In this document: positions 18,883 to 27,089 of the stretch, one piece after another | Numbering within the stretch: the first letter of the stretch is position 1 | Layout: each line of letters opens with the position of its first letter | NCBI GenBank assembly: GCA_028280505.1 | Contig: JANQLO010000014.1 | Span: forward strand, 1-64,000 | Direction of reading: 5' to 3' | DNA length: 64,000 nt | From: Chromatiales bacterium | Lineage (GTDB): Bacteria; Pseudomonadota; Gammaproteobacteria; Chromatiales; Chromatiaceae | Program-made: the position numbers and the translations under genes | Notes under the pieces: generated by a model | Databases searched by the model: none | Told to the model about the DNA's origin: nothing | What the model saw: only the letters and a program-made list of their open reading frames with translations

Positions 18883-19242
18883 ATGCGCTTGTTGCAAAAA
18901 CTTCCAGACAGTCAGCGCAGCCCGCCCGGCCTGGAACGCCGCATACTGCGCAAAATTCCAAGCGCAATTCTTGCCAGCATTTTTATCCCCCTTTTGTGGT
19001 ATTGGCTGGCACATCTGTTCCCCTCCCCCGTCGCCGGCGAGTCTGTCGAAAAATACCTCAGCACCGTCGGCATCGCTGCGATTGCGACCGCGATCACCGC
19101 CTGGACAGCGATTCTCACCGTTGCCATTGGCTGCATCATCGTTGTCTTGATGAAAGGGCCGGGTTACGTCGCCGACGAGTATCCGTTGAGCGACGCCGAC
19201 GAACCCCGACGCACGCCGGAAAAAGACCGCCAGGACAGTTAA
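18883..19242 (+). CDS. small membrane protein of unknown function
   Basis: 119 aa with two hydrophobic segments, SAILASIFIPLLWYWLAHLF at about residues 27-46 and a second from AIATAITAWTAILTVAIGCI at 65-84, a basic N-terminus and an acidic, Pro-rich tail. No family recognised. It sits 74 bases upstream of the mgtE start on the same strand and may be co-transcribed with it. Confidence 0.6.
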   Translation: MRLLQKLPDSQRSPPGLERRILRKIPSAILASIFIPLLWYWLAHLFPSPVAGESVEKYLSTVGIAAIATAITAWTAILTVAIGCIIVVLMKGPGYVADEYPLSDADEPRRTPEKDRQDS

Positions 19243-19316
19243 TCCGTCAAGCAATCACCGCTGGCGCACTGCACGACGTTAAAATCGCCGCGTCGTTTCC
19301 TTTCGAAGGCGAGTTT

Positions 19317-20756
19317 ATGCAGCACACCGGTACACTGGCGGTCAGCCCGACCGAGGCGCTGAAGCACATTCAAACCATCCTGCGCACCCAGGCAGTCGAA
19401 CGTGAGCTCGCCGAACGTAGCGCCGGGCCGCGTCACGATCTGCAGGCAGAACTTCTCGGACGCCAACAGCAAGGCACTCTGTGGCGCGAGATCAATCAAC
19501 TGCATCCCGCGGACATCGCCTTCATCCTGGAAAACCTCCCGTTGGACGAGCGCCACCAGGTCTGGGATCAAGTCGCACCGCACCATGACGGTGGCGTACT
19601 ACTCGAGGTCAGCGATGCCGTACGCGGTAGCCTGCTCGAACACATGGACGAGAGCGAGGTGCTGGATGCCGCCGAACGCCTGGACTCGGACGAAATCGCC
19701 GATCTGGTCCCGGATCTGCCGCAAGAGGTCGTGCCGACCCTGATGGAACGTCTCGATCCGGCCAACCGCGAGCGCGTGCATTCGGCACTGGCTTTCCCGG
19801 ACGGCTCGGTCGGCAGTCTCATGGAATTCGATGTCAGCGCGGTACGCGCCGACGTGACCCTGGATGTCGTACTGCGTTGGCTGCGTCGCCACGGCAGCCT
19901 ACCGGCCGGAGCCAATATGTTCCCGGTGGTCGATCGCGACGGCGTACTTCAAGGCATCTTGCCGTTCGAATCCTTACTGATTTGCGCCGGCGATACCGAG
20001 GTGGCCGATGCGATGCGGACAGACGCGATCAGTTTCCACAGCAACGATCCGGCTGCCGACGCAGCCCACGCCTTCGAACGTTACGACCTGATCGCAGCAC
20101 CGGTCGTGAATTTGCACGGCCAATTGGTCGGCTTGCTCAAGGTCGAGGCAGTCGTCGATCATATCCAGGACAGCACGCAACGGGAATTGCTCAGCCAGGC
20201 CGGTCTGCGCGACGAGGAAGATTTGTTCGCACCCGTGTGGAAGTCGGCCCGCAACCGCGGCCTGTGGTTGGCACTCAATCTGGTGACGGCATTCATCGCC
20301 TCACGCGTCATCGGTCAGTTCGAGCAGGCAATCGAACAAATCGTCGCCCTCGCCGTACTGATGCCGATTGTCGCCGCGGTCGGTGGCAACACCGGCAACC
20401 AAACCCTGGCACTGGTGATCCGTGGCTACGCGCTGGGGCAGGTGACCGACCATTCTTTTCGTCGCTTGCTGATCAAGGAAACTGCCGTGGGTCTGGTCAA
20501 CGGCCTGACGTGGGGCGGGATCATGGGACTGGCAACACTGGCGCTTTACCAAGACCTCGGGCTTGCGACAGTGATGTTCGTCGCCATGGTACTCACCCTG
20601 GCCTTTGCGGCGCTGGCCGGCGCCTTTACCCCGGCGATGCTGCAACGCCTGGGCCAGGACCCGGCCTATGGAAGTGCGATCCTGGTCACAGGGGTCACTG
20701 ACAGCCTGGGATTTTTTATCTTCCTGGGCCTGGCCGCAGTCTTCCTGACCGCCTGA
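19317..20756 (+). CDS. mgtE: magnesium transporter MgtE
   Basis: 479-aa inner-membrane Mg2+ channel/transporter. Cytosolic N domain with MgtE repeats (LHPADIAFILENLPLDERHQV, LDSDEIADLVPDLPQEVVPT), a CBS-domain pair at about 200-320 (PVVDRDGVLQGILPFESLL, APVVNLHGQLVGLLKVEAVV), and a five-helix membrane domain with the pore block VGGNTGNQTLALVIRGYALG. The Met at 19317 is chosen because the earlier in-frame stretch lies inside the preceding gene and is not MgtE-like. No Mg2+ riboswitch was recognised upstream. Confidence 0.92.
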   Translation: MQHTGTLAVSPTEALKHIQTILRTQAVERELAERSAGPRHDLQAELLGRQQQGTLWREINQLHPADIAFILENLPLDERHQVWDQVAPHHDGGVLLEVSDAVRGSLLEHMDESEVLDAAERLDSDEIADLVPDLPQEVVPTLMERLDPANRERVHSALAFPDGSVGSLMEFDVSAVRADVTLDVVLRWLRRHGSLPAGANMFPVVDRDGVLQGILPFESLLICAGDTEVADAMRTDAISFHSNDPAADAAHAFERYDLIAAPVVNLHGQLVGLLKVEAVVDHIQDSTQRELLSQAGLRDEEDLFAPVWKSARNRGLWLALNLVTAFIASRVIGQFEQAIEQIVALAVLMPIVAAVGGNTGNQTLALVIRGYALGQVTDHSFRRLLIKETAVGLVNGLTWGGIMGLATLALYQDLGLATVMFVAMVLTLAFAALAGAFTPAMLQRLGQDPAYGSAILVTGVTDSLGFFIFLGLAAVFLTA

Positions 20757-20906
20757 GCACGTTACACTTGCCCCGGCGGAACCCAAGCCGTTCAGCCAAG
20801 GTTCAGCATCCGTTAAGTTTAATTGACACAGCAACGACAAAAACGCCCGCGCCCTATTCAAGGAATGCGGGACGAAACAGGCGCATAGCGCGCGAGGACG
20901 CATCTG

Positions 20907-21602
20907 ATGAACAAGTTACTTACCCGTACAACCTTGGTCTGCGCGATCGCTCTTGGCGTTGGCGGATGCGCCACCCAAAACGATCCGCACCGACAGGCCA
21001 AAATCGGCGCGGCGGTCGGCGCGGTCGCGGGTGCGGTGCTGGGTCACCAGCTCGACGGCAAATCCGGGCGCTATGTCGGCGCCGCAGTCGGCGCACTGGC
21101 CGGCGGCGCCACCGGCCACTACATGGACAATCAACAACGCGAGTTCGAAGATGCGCTACAGCGTGAACGCGAAGCCAATCAGCTCGAAATCGAGCGTCTG
21201 CGCGACGATACCCTGAAGCTCACGGTCGATTCCGAGGTGTCATTCGATTTCGGCAAGGCCGACATCAAACCCACCTTCCGCTCCTCGTTGGACAAGCTGG
21301 CGCAGCTCATCATCAAGTATGACCGCACCATCGTGCATGTGGTCGGACACACCGACAATATCGGTTCGGACGGTTTCAATCAAAACCTGTCCGAAGAGCG
21401 CGCGCTACGCGTCGGCGACTATCTCGCATCTTACGGCGTGCCCCGCCAGCGCCTGCGCACAGAGGGTCGCGGCGAACGAGAACCCCGCGCAAGCAACGAT
21501 ACCGAGGCAGGGCGCCAGCTAAACCGTCGGGTTGAGGTTTTCGTCAAACCGGTTGTGGAGGGGCAAGAACAACGCGCCTACGAATCACCCCGCTACTACT
21601 GA
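20907..21602 (+). CDS. OmpA-family outer-membrane lipoprotein (YiaD-like)
   Basis: 231 aa. Lipobox VGGC at residues 18-21 gives a mature lipoprotein; residues 30-75 form a glycine-zipper membrane segment (KIGAAVGAVAGAVLGHQLDG and a second copy with VGAAVGALAGGATGHYMD); a short helical linker follows, then an OmpA C-terminal peptidoglycan-binding domain with VVGHTDNIGSDGFNQNLSEE and the closing QLNRRVEVFV. The role is anchoring the outer membrane to peptidoglycan. Ends at a GC-rich hairpin shared with the convergent MocR gene. Confidence 0.9.
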   Translation: MNKLLTRTTLVCAIALGVGGCATQNDPHRQAKIGAAVGAVAGAVLGHQLDGKSGRYVGAAVGALAGGATGHYMDNQQREFEDALQREREANQLEIERLRDDTLKLTVDSEVSFDFGKADIKPTFRSSLDKLAQLIIKYDRTIVHVVGHTDNIGSDGFNQNLSEERALRVGDYLASYGVPRQRLRTEGRGEREPRASNDTEAGRQLNRRVEVFVKPVVEGQEQRAYESPRYY

Positions 21603-21615
21603 TTGCAGATAGCTG

Positions 21616-21636
21616 CCCGGCCGTACAACGGCCGGG
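21616..21636. terminator. bidirectional GC-rich hairpin
   Basis: CCCGGCCG at 21616-21623 and CGGCCGGG at 21629-21636 form a perfect 8-bp stem with a 5-base loop between the convergent OmpA-type and MocR genes. No T run on either side, so termination strength is uncertain. Confidence 0.55.
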
Positions 21637-21645
21637 TACAATGAT

Positions 21646-23112
21646 TCATGCCGCCTCGCTGGCCAGCTCGTGAGCCAGCACACCCAGTCGCTCGACCGCC
21701 CTTTCGATACGCTCATCCCAAGGGTGCCCACAATTGATCCGCATAAAGTTGCGGTACTTACGGGTTGCGGAAAACATCATCCCGGGCGTCAGACTGATCT
21801 TCTCTGCCAGCGCTCGCTGCAGCAACTCGATGACATCGGTACCGCGCGGCAGCTCGACCCAGAGCACGAAGCCCCCCTGCGGGCTGGTGATGCGGGTACC
21901 GCAGGGCAGATGGCGTTCGAGCATGAAACGCATTTTCTCGACCTGTAGCCGATAGGCGCTGCGCAACCGCATCAAATGGCGGTCGTACTCGCCACTGCGC
22001 AGATAATCGGCCATGGCCATCTGAGACAGGCTGCACGTCGCCGAAGACGTCGCCTGTTTCCACTCCAACAAATCGTCGCGATGATGGTTGCCGATCACCC
22101 AACCGACGCGATACCCCGACGCGATGGTTTTCGAAAACGACGAGCACGTCAGCACCAGCCCCTTTTGCTGGTAACACTGCGCAACTGCCGGGCGCTGTCC
22201 CGAAAAGTGCAAATCACCGTAGATATCGTCCTCTATCAACGGGATGTCGGCCGCCTCCAACATCTCGACCAAACGACGCTTGCTGTCGTCCGGCATAAGC
22301 GAACCGATCGGGTTACTGAAATTGAGCACCGCCACGACCGCCTTGATGTCCATGGTGTCGATCGCATTCTCCAAGGCCTCGAGGCACATACCGGTCTCGG
22401 GGTCCGTATCGATCTCGACAGCCAACAACCCCATGCGCTCGATCAAGCGCAATACCGAAAAATAGGTGGGCGATTCCACGGCAACGATGTCGCCACGGCG
22501 CGTGACCGACTGCAGGCTCAAGGTCAACGCCTCGCTGCATCCCGAGGTGATCACGATGGTATCAGGATCGATCGCCAGCCCGAGTTCGACATAGCGACGG
22601 GCAATCTCATAACGCAATTCGGCATCGCCCGGCGGAAAACTATAGGCCAGTGCCTGCTCGGGCTGACGCGCGATGGCACGTTGTGTTGCCCGTGCCAAAC
22701 CCTTCACGGGCATCAGGTCGATACCCTGCACTGCGGCACCAAGCGGCACCACCTCCGGGTCGTTGGCCACACTGAAAATCTGCTCATACAACTCGCCGAA
22801 ACGTACCTTACGCGGCTGACGGCTGACCGAAGTCTTGCGCGGTACCTGTGACTGTCCGGCACGACCGAGCCGGCCATCGACAAAATATCCCGACTGCGGC
22901 CTAACCCTCAGCACACCGCGCTGCTGCAGGTCGGCATAAGCCTGGCTGACGGTCGAGATGCTGACCCGCAATTGGCGACTGAGTGAGCGCAGCGACGGTA
23001 CCCGGTCACCCGGCTTCAAAGTGCCCTTCTCCACCAGATCGAGGATATGCCTGCTGACCTGGTCGTAAAGAAAACCGGTTGTCTCGGCACTGTTCGCAAC
23101 TGTCATGTTCAC
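21646..23112 (-). CDS. MocR-type GntR regulator with aminotransferase domain
   Basis: 488-aa MocR/PdxR-family transcription factor. A GntR winged helix fills residues 10-80 (GTLKPGDRVPSLRSLSRQLR, SISTVSQAYADLQQRGVLRV), then a linker and a fold-type I aminotransferase-like domain. ITSGCSEALTLSLQSVT, LIEDDIYGDLHFSG and the PLP-lysine block TCSSFSKTIASGYRVGWVIG are intact, so it should bind PLP or an amino acid-PLP adduct. The two-codon choice of Met (23112 or 23106) is open. Divergent from the DUF1127 gene; repeats in the shared region are its likely operators. Confidence 0.88.
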   Translation of the reverse strand: MNMTVANSAETTGFLYDQVSRHILDLVEKGTLKPGDRVPSLRSLSRQLRVSISTVSQAYADLQQRGVLRVRPQSGYFVDGRLGRAGQSQVPRKTSVSRQPRKVRFGELYEQIFSVANDPEVVPLGAAVQGIDLMPVKGLARATQRAIARQPEQALAYSFPPGDAELRYEIARRYVELGLAIDPDTIVITSGCSEALTLSLQSVTRRGDIVAVESPTYFSVLRLIERMGLLAVEIDTDPETGMCLEALENAIDTMDIKAVVAVLNFSNPIGSLMPDDSKRRLVEMLEAADIPLIEDDIYGDLHFSGQRPAVAQCYQQKGLVLTCSSFSKTIASGYRVGWVIGNHHRDDLLEWKQATSSATCSLSQMAMADYLRSGEYDRHLMRLRSAYRLQVEKMRFMLERHLPCGTRITSPQGGFVLWVELPRGTDVIELLQRALAEKISLTPGMMFSATRKYRNFMRINCGHPWDERIERAVERLGVLAHELASEAA

Positions 23113-23116
23113 GCCC

Positions 23117-23166
23117 TAACTGTACTGGTTACATTTCTTTTTCTTTGTAACTGTTAATACAACAGT
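23117..23166. promoter_or_regulatory. repeats in the mocR/DUF1127 intergenic region
   Basis: TAACTGT occurs as a direct repeat at 23117-23123 and 23148-23154, 31 bases or about three helical turns apart, and ACAGT follows in inverse orientation near 23162. GTTACA and TGTAAC also make an inverted repeat across the gap. MocR proteins usually bind spaced direct repeats, so this is a reasonable autoregulatory operator. Confidence 0.45.
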
Positions 23167-23308
23167 AGCGCAACTAGGCTTTGAATGGAAAGCATGAATC
23201 GGGTGTTACGGCCTATCCGAACGGCGTAAAAAACCCGGTGTGCGCACACAGAAAGGGCCATCACCACAATTCCGCGTGACGGACAGAGCAGTGATACGGG
23301 AGAAACTG

Positions 23309-23512
23309 ATGACTTCGTTGACCTTAAGCTACGAGATGGCGATGAATACCGGCGCGTGGCCCGCCCACGCGGTCGCGACCGTCGCCCTCTGGCGACAGCG
23401 CTACCGCCAGCGCCAACAGCTTGGGCGACTCGATGATTGGGAACTCGAGGATATCGGCATCACCCGCGACGCAGCCATGCGCGAATCGCGAAAGCCCTTC
23501 TGGCGGGACTGA
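23309..23512 (+). CDS. DUF1127 domain small protein
   Basis: 67-aa protein ending in the DUF1127 block RLDDWELEDIGITRDAAMRE followed by SRKPFWRD; the preceding WRQRYRQRQQ is basic. DUF1127 proteins are small, Arg-rich and in some bacteria affect phosphate or RNA metabolism. GGGAG stands nine bases before the ATG at 23309, which decides the start against an upstream in-frame codon at 23240. Divergent from the MocR gene, whose product may control it. Confidence 0.8.
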   Translation: MTSLTLSYEMAMNTGAWPAHAVATVALWRQRYRQRQQLGRLDDWELEDIGITRDAAMRESRKPFWRD

Positions 23513-23541
23513 ATCGACCCACCGGGGTGTGGAAAATGGCG

Positions 23542-24627
23542 TCAGGCGGCCCAGCGCGCCATCCGATGGACGTGGCACGTGCCGTCCAATGCCGCCATGC
23601 AGGGGCCGTGCGGATCCTCGGGGCTGCACGAACCTTTGTACTGCCAGCAATCGGCCGGTAACTTCAGACCTCTGATCACTGCCGCACACTCGCAACCTTT
23701 CGGCATTTCGGTGCTTTCGGTACCGAGCTCCGACCGATAATCCGGAAACTTAACCCAAGCATCCACCGTACCGTAGGCATTTCGCAAACGATACCCGCTC
23801 CGCGGCACCACGCCGACTCCGCGCCAGTTGGCATCGGTGACCTCGAACACCCGATCCATACGATCGCGCGCAAGTGGGTTGCCTTCGTCTTTCACCACCG
23901 ATTGGTAGCAGTTTTCGAGCACCGCCTCGCCATCGACCAGTTGGCGCATCACCGCATGAATCGAGGTCAATACACTCGCAGCCGTATAACCGGTGATCGC
24001 CGCAGGGATACGGTAACGCCCGACCAGTTCGGCCCAACCGGCAGTGCCTGTCAGCGAGCTGCGGTTACCGGGTAATAACAAGGCATCAAAACCCGGCTCG
24101 GGATCGTTCAGTACCCGCTCGATCACGGGTTCGGCACGCCGCCCGCAAATCAGCAACGACAGGTTTTCCGGCAAACTGTCGACAATCATGCCGGCCAACG
24201 GTGCCAGCAAGGTCTCGAATCCCGCAAGAAACAATACGACTTCGCGAGCCGGCTCGGCCTTGGCGATCATCACGGCCTCGATCGGCGCGGATGCGACGCG
24301 TATGTCCGCTCCGGCCGCTTGTGCTTCGTTCAGCGAGCGTACACCCGGCATGCTGGCACCAATCGGCAGCCGCATCAGGCTTTCGTCGACCACGAGTGAA
24401 ACCGGATGACGTTGTGCCAGCTGGATCGCCTGATACACATCCGAGGCCGGACATATGCTCGCGGCACAGCCCGGACCCGCCAACAGGCTCACCTGGGCGG
24501 GCAGCAATTGACGCAGCCCGGCCTGCGTGATGACACGCTCGTGATCACCCGACAGATTGAGTATGCGCACACTCCGTTCCAGCGGCATAGCCGATAACAG
24601 CTTCAACAGGTGCCTGGGCGTGCTCAT
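23542..24627 (-). CDS. orphan HypD-like [4Fe-4S] protein lacking active-site cysteines
   Basis: 361 aa, alignable with HypD, the scaffold that builds the Fe(CN)2CO group of [NiFe] hydrogenase. Matching blocks: LRQLLPAQVSLLAGPGC, AQAAGADIRVASAPIEAV, VVLFLAGFETLLAP, and near the C-terminus GCECAAVIRGLKLPADCW with GSCSPEDPHGPC and GTCHVH, which keep the Fe-S cysteines. However, the HypD block E-V-C-G-x-H-T reads N-L-S-G-D-H-E, so the essential Cys is Ser; the GPGCPVC redox pair keeps only its first Cys; and the APGH histidine is Asn. No other hyp or hydrogenase gene is in the window. It probably does something other than classical HypD chemistry. An FNR-type box lies 173 bases upstream. Confidence 0.75.
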   Translation of the reverse strand: MSTPRHLLKLLSAMPLERSVRILNLSGDHERVITQAGLRQLLPAQVSLLAGPGCAASICPASDVYQAIQLAQRHPVSLVVDESLMRLPIGASMPGVRSLNEAQAAGADIRVASAPIEAVMIAKAEPAREVVLFLAGFETLLAPLAGMIVDSLPENLSLLICGRRAEPVIERVLNDPEPGFDALLLPGNRSSLTGTAGWAELVGRYRIPAAITGYTAASVLTSIHAVMRQLVDGEAVLENCYQSVVKDEGNPLARDRMDRVFEVTDANWRGVGVVPRSGYRLRNAYGTVDAWVKFPDYRSELGTESTEMPKGCECAAVIRGLKLPADCWQYKGSCSPEDPHGPCMAALDGTCHVHRMARWAA

Positions 24628-24912
24628 AGTAAAGATCCGTTGGACTCAAAGCCGTGCTTATTGCTGACATCGCAGCGTCGGACGCACAAATCACTGCCGG
24701 CGACAGCTCACTACCGAACAGATTCAATCGATGCTGCGGTAGATGACAAACCGGACTCAAGCGGGATTCCCCCTATGAGAGGGCAAAACTGGACCAACAT
24801 TGATCCAGATCAAGTTGCGGCTCAAACAGACCTTCTTAGCCGCTGTGAACATCGTCACAACGCAACCTCGGCGGCGAAGTTTCAGCCGTTCGACGCCCCA
24901 CCGTCGAACGCT
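24628..24912. other. intergenic region upstream of the HypD-like gene
   Basis: About 285 bases with the promoter of the HypD-like gene and the 3' end of the DMT transporter gene. Apart from the FNR-type box I see no gene; the untranslated leader would be about 140 bases long. Confidence 0.4.
24774..24813 (-). promoter_or_regulatory. FNR/Anr-type box and class II-like promoter
   Basis: TTGATCCAGATCAA at 24800-24813 is a perfect match to the FNR/Anr consensus TTGAT-N4-ATCAA. On the minus strand a TCATAG -10-like hexamer lies about 30 bases downstream of its centre at 24774-24779, close to the spacing of class II FNR-activated promoters. It points towards the HypD-like gene and suggests induction at low oxygen. 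Confidence 0.55.
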
Positions 24913-25857
24913 TCAACCATCCGGCCCCCATACCGTCTTCTTCTTTACAACCGCATTCGCCAGCGCGACACCACCGAGTATCAAACCGCCGCCAACGAAG
25001 ACCTGCAAAGTCAACGCCTCGTCCAGCAACAAGGCACCCCATGCAATCGCAAACACCGGAATCAGATAGGTTACCGTCAGCGTCCGCGTCGCGCCGACTT
25101 CACGCAACAACTGGAAGTAAATCAAAAAGGCGAGCGAGGTCGACAAAAGCGCCAGTGCGAGTACGGACAAGACAACGACGGTACCCGGCAGTTGGTCCGG
25201 TATCGAGAAAGGAAGCAACGGTAGCAACACAATTGACGCCCCAAGCTGACTACCGGTAACGAATACGATGGCCGGCACGTGACTCAGCCGATGCTTGGCC
25301 ATGTTCGCCGCGAAGACATAAGACACCGCAGCCGTCAGGCCGGCAACAATAGACAACAGTGGCGGTGCAGCGTCGTCCTGCGGCAATCCGACCAAAACCA
25401 CGACACCGATGAAGCCCAGTGCGATACCGACGGTCTGACGCCACCCCAAGCTCTGGGCGTACACCAGAAAACCGATCAACGCGGCAAAAATCGGTACTGT
25501 GGCATTCAGGATCGAGGTCATCCCCGCGGTGAGCTCAAGGGATGCAAAGGCCAACAACGTGAAAGGCAAGGCCGCACTCAGACATCCCACCCATAACAGC
25601 AACAGACGATGCCGCCACAGCTCGGCCAGATACCCGCGGTGCAACACCAAAGGCAACAACACCAAACCGGCGATCAGCACGCGCAGCTCGATCAACCAAA
25701 CCGGCCCGAGCACCGGTGCCGCAATACGCATGAATAAAAACGAACCGCCCCATAAGGCAGCAAGTAGAATCAGGGCCGGAAAGAAAGGTAAAAGCAAGAT
25801 CCCGGAACATTCGTGGGCGACAAGCGAGATAGTGCCATAGCGTGCGGCATACAACAT
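24913..25857 (-). CDS. DMT-superfamily (EamA) transporter
   Basis: 314 aa with about ten hydrophobic helices in two EamA repeats; typical blocks are LLAALWGGSFLFMRIAAPVL near the N-terminus and LTYL-type turn VTYLIPVFAIAWGALLLDE in repeat two, which carries the family Glu. It is an inner-membrane exporter of metabolites or amino acids, specificity unknown. The true start may be a few codons inside, since the first 20 residues are atypical for the family. Confidence 0.85.
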   Translation of the reverse strand: MLYAARYGTISLVAHECSGILLLPFFPALILLAALWGGSFLFMRIAAPVLGPVWLIELRVLIAGLVLLPLVLHRGYLAELWRHRLLLLWVGCLSAALPFTLLAFASLELTAGMTSILNATVPIFAALIGFLVYAQSLGWRQTVGIALGFIGVVVLVGLPQDDAAPPLLSIVAGLTAAVSYVFAANMAKHRLSHVPAIVFVTGSQLGASIVLLPLLPFSIPDQLPGTVVVLSVLALALLSTSLAFLIYFQLLREVGATRTLTVTYLIPVFAIAWGALLLDEALTLQVFVGGGLILGGVALANAVVKKKTVWGPDG

Positions 25858-25966
25858 CCGGTTCTTGTCATTATCCGAATCGGCGGCCGGCTTTCGAGGC
25901 TTATCGCAAAGTCCGGCAACACCGAGCGATCAAGGTCGACTTGGCCATGGCCGTCTATGAACGGGC

Positions 25967-26407
25967 TTAACGCACGGCGTACAGGCTACCGTCGAGCAAA
26001 AAAGGCTGCTCGCCATGATTGCCGATCTGAATGAACAAGTTCTTCGGACCGAAGATATCGAAACGGGCACGATAATTCAGAATACCTTGCGGACCGATCT
26101 GCCCGCGTCCGACCTCAAAGGTCATCTGATCGACCGTACCGGCGGGCCCGAACACCTCTTGGATGGAAAAAGGCGTGCCTTCGGTACCGGCAAAATGCAG
26201 GGTCAAACGATACTCGCCATAGCCGGTCAAATCCAGTCCACCGAGCGGGCCTTGTACCGTGCTGCCCGGCGTTACCTCCTTTGCCTCGAACAAGGTCACC
26301 AGATAGGGCTTGGTGGTGACCGCAACATTCAAGGCATCATTGACAACCTCTACGGCCTTGATCTTCTTGTCTTTGGACTTCTTGCCTTTGTCATGCTTGC
26401 CGGCCAT
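25967..26407 (-). CDS. hypothetical protein with Lys-rich N-terminus
   Basis: 146 aa, no family recognised. The first 20 residues are strongly basic (MAGKHDKGKKSKDKKIK), followed by a compact, beta-rich-looking domain with regular hydrophobic/Gly spacing, for example GPLGGLDLTGYGEYRLTLHF and FGPKNLFIQIGNHGEQPF. It resembles a small beta-sandwich, but that is only an impression. The Met at 26407 is preferred to an in-frame codon at 26548 whose extension overlaps the divergent NTAQ1-like gene. Confidence 0.6.
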   Translation of the reverse strand: MAGKHDKGKKSKDKKIKAVEVVNDALNVAVTTKPYLVTLFEAKEVTPGSTVQGPLGGLDLTGYGEYRLTLHFAGTEGTPFSIQEVFGPAGTVDQMTFEVGRGQIGPQGILNYRARFDIFGPKNLFIQIGNHGEQPFLLDGSLYAVR

Positions 26408-26523
26408 GTCGTGTACTCGCTTCGACGAAGTTAAGCTTTGATCATAGATCGCCCGAGACGATGAAAGGTATTGTGGCGATTGCGGTTTTGCGCGGGAAAG
26501 TCGATAAGATTTGGCGATAAGCG

Positions 26524-27081
26524 ATGGCGAATGGACAACGTGAAACATTCCGTTACACCCCGCTGTTCTGTGAGGAGAACATCTGGTGGCTCGCGCATGA
26601 CCTCGTCAAAAACGGTATCGATAGCGGAACACTCGATGTCGTGTTCTTCATCAATCCATCGGCAAGCGTGCTGTTGTTCCATCAGCGAACAGCCAACCCC
26701 GATGCGCCGATCGTTTGGGACTACCATGTCGTGTTAAGGGCCAAAGCGGGCGACGACGATGTGATTTACGATTTCGATACACACCTGCCGTTTCCTTCAT
26801 CGACGACACACTATCTGAGCGCGACATTCGGTCATCAAACATCCCTACCGGCAGGCTTTCGCGCTTGGGCGAGAGCGATTCCGGCGACCGAATATCTTGC
26901 GCACTTCTATTCCGACCGCTCCCACATGATCGACGAGATACCGGCATCAGACTTTCCCGACTATCCGATCATTCAACCGAACGACGGTGTCTCACGCATA
27001 AGCTTGCAGAGCTGTCGGGATGCGATATCGACAGAACGCACACTGGGGCGGGCGATACCGGTCGGCGAACTGTTGAAATAG
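26524..27081 (+). CDS. protein N-terminal glutamine amidohydrolase (NTAQ1-like)
   Basis: 185 aa resembling NTAQ1, which deamidates N-terminal glutamine of proteins to glutamate and in eukaryotes feeds the Arg/N-degron pathway. The catalytic Cys16 is in the family signature FRYTPLFCEENIWWLAHDL; the His is in IVWDYHVVLRAKAG near residue 68 and the Asp in VIYDFDTHLPFP near 82, the papain-like triad order. Bacterial copies exist but their role is poorly known. No Aat or Bpt leucyltransferase gene is in the window. Confidence 0.75.
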   Translation: MANGQRETFRYTPLFCEENIWWLAHDLVKNGIDSGTLDVVFFINPSASVLLFHQRTANPDAPIVWDYHVVLRAKAGDDDVIYDFDTHLPFPSSTTHYLSATFGHQTSLPAGFRAWARAIPATEYLAHFYSDRSHMIDEIPASDFPDYPIIQPNDGVSRISLQSCRDAISTERTLGRAIPVGELLK

Positions 27082-27089
27082 TTGCGCAA

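Noticed and set aside
18814..19316. Mg2+ riboswitch before mgtE
   Set aside because: The region contains a small gene and a hairpin, but no M-box or ykoK-like pattern was seen.
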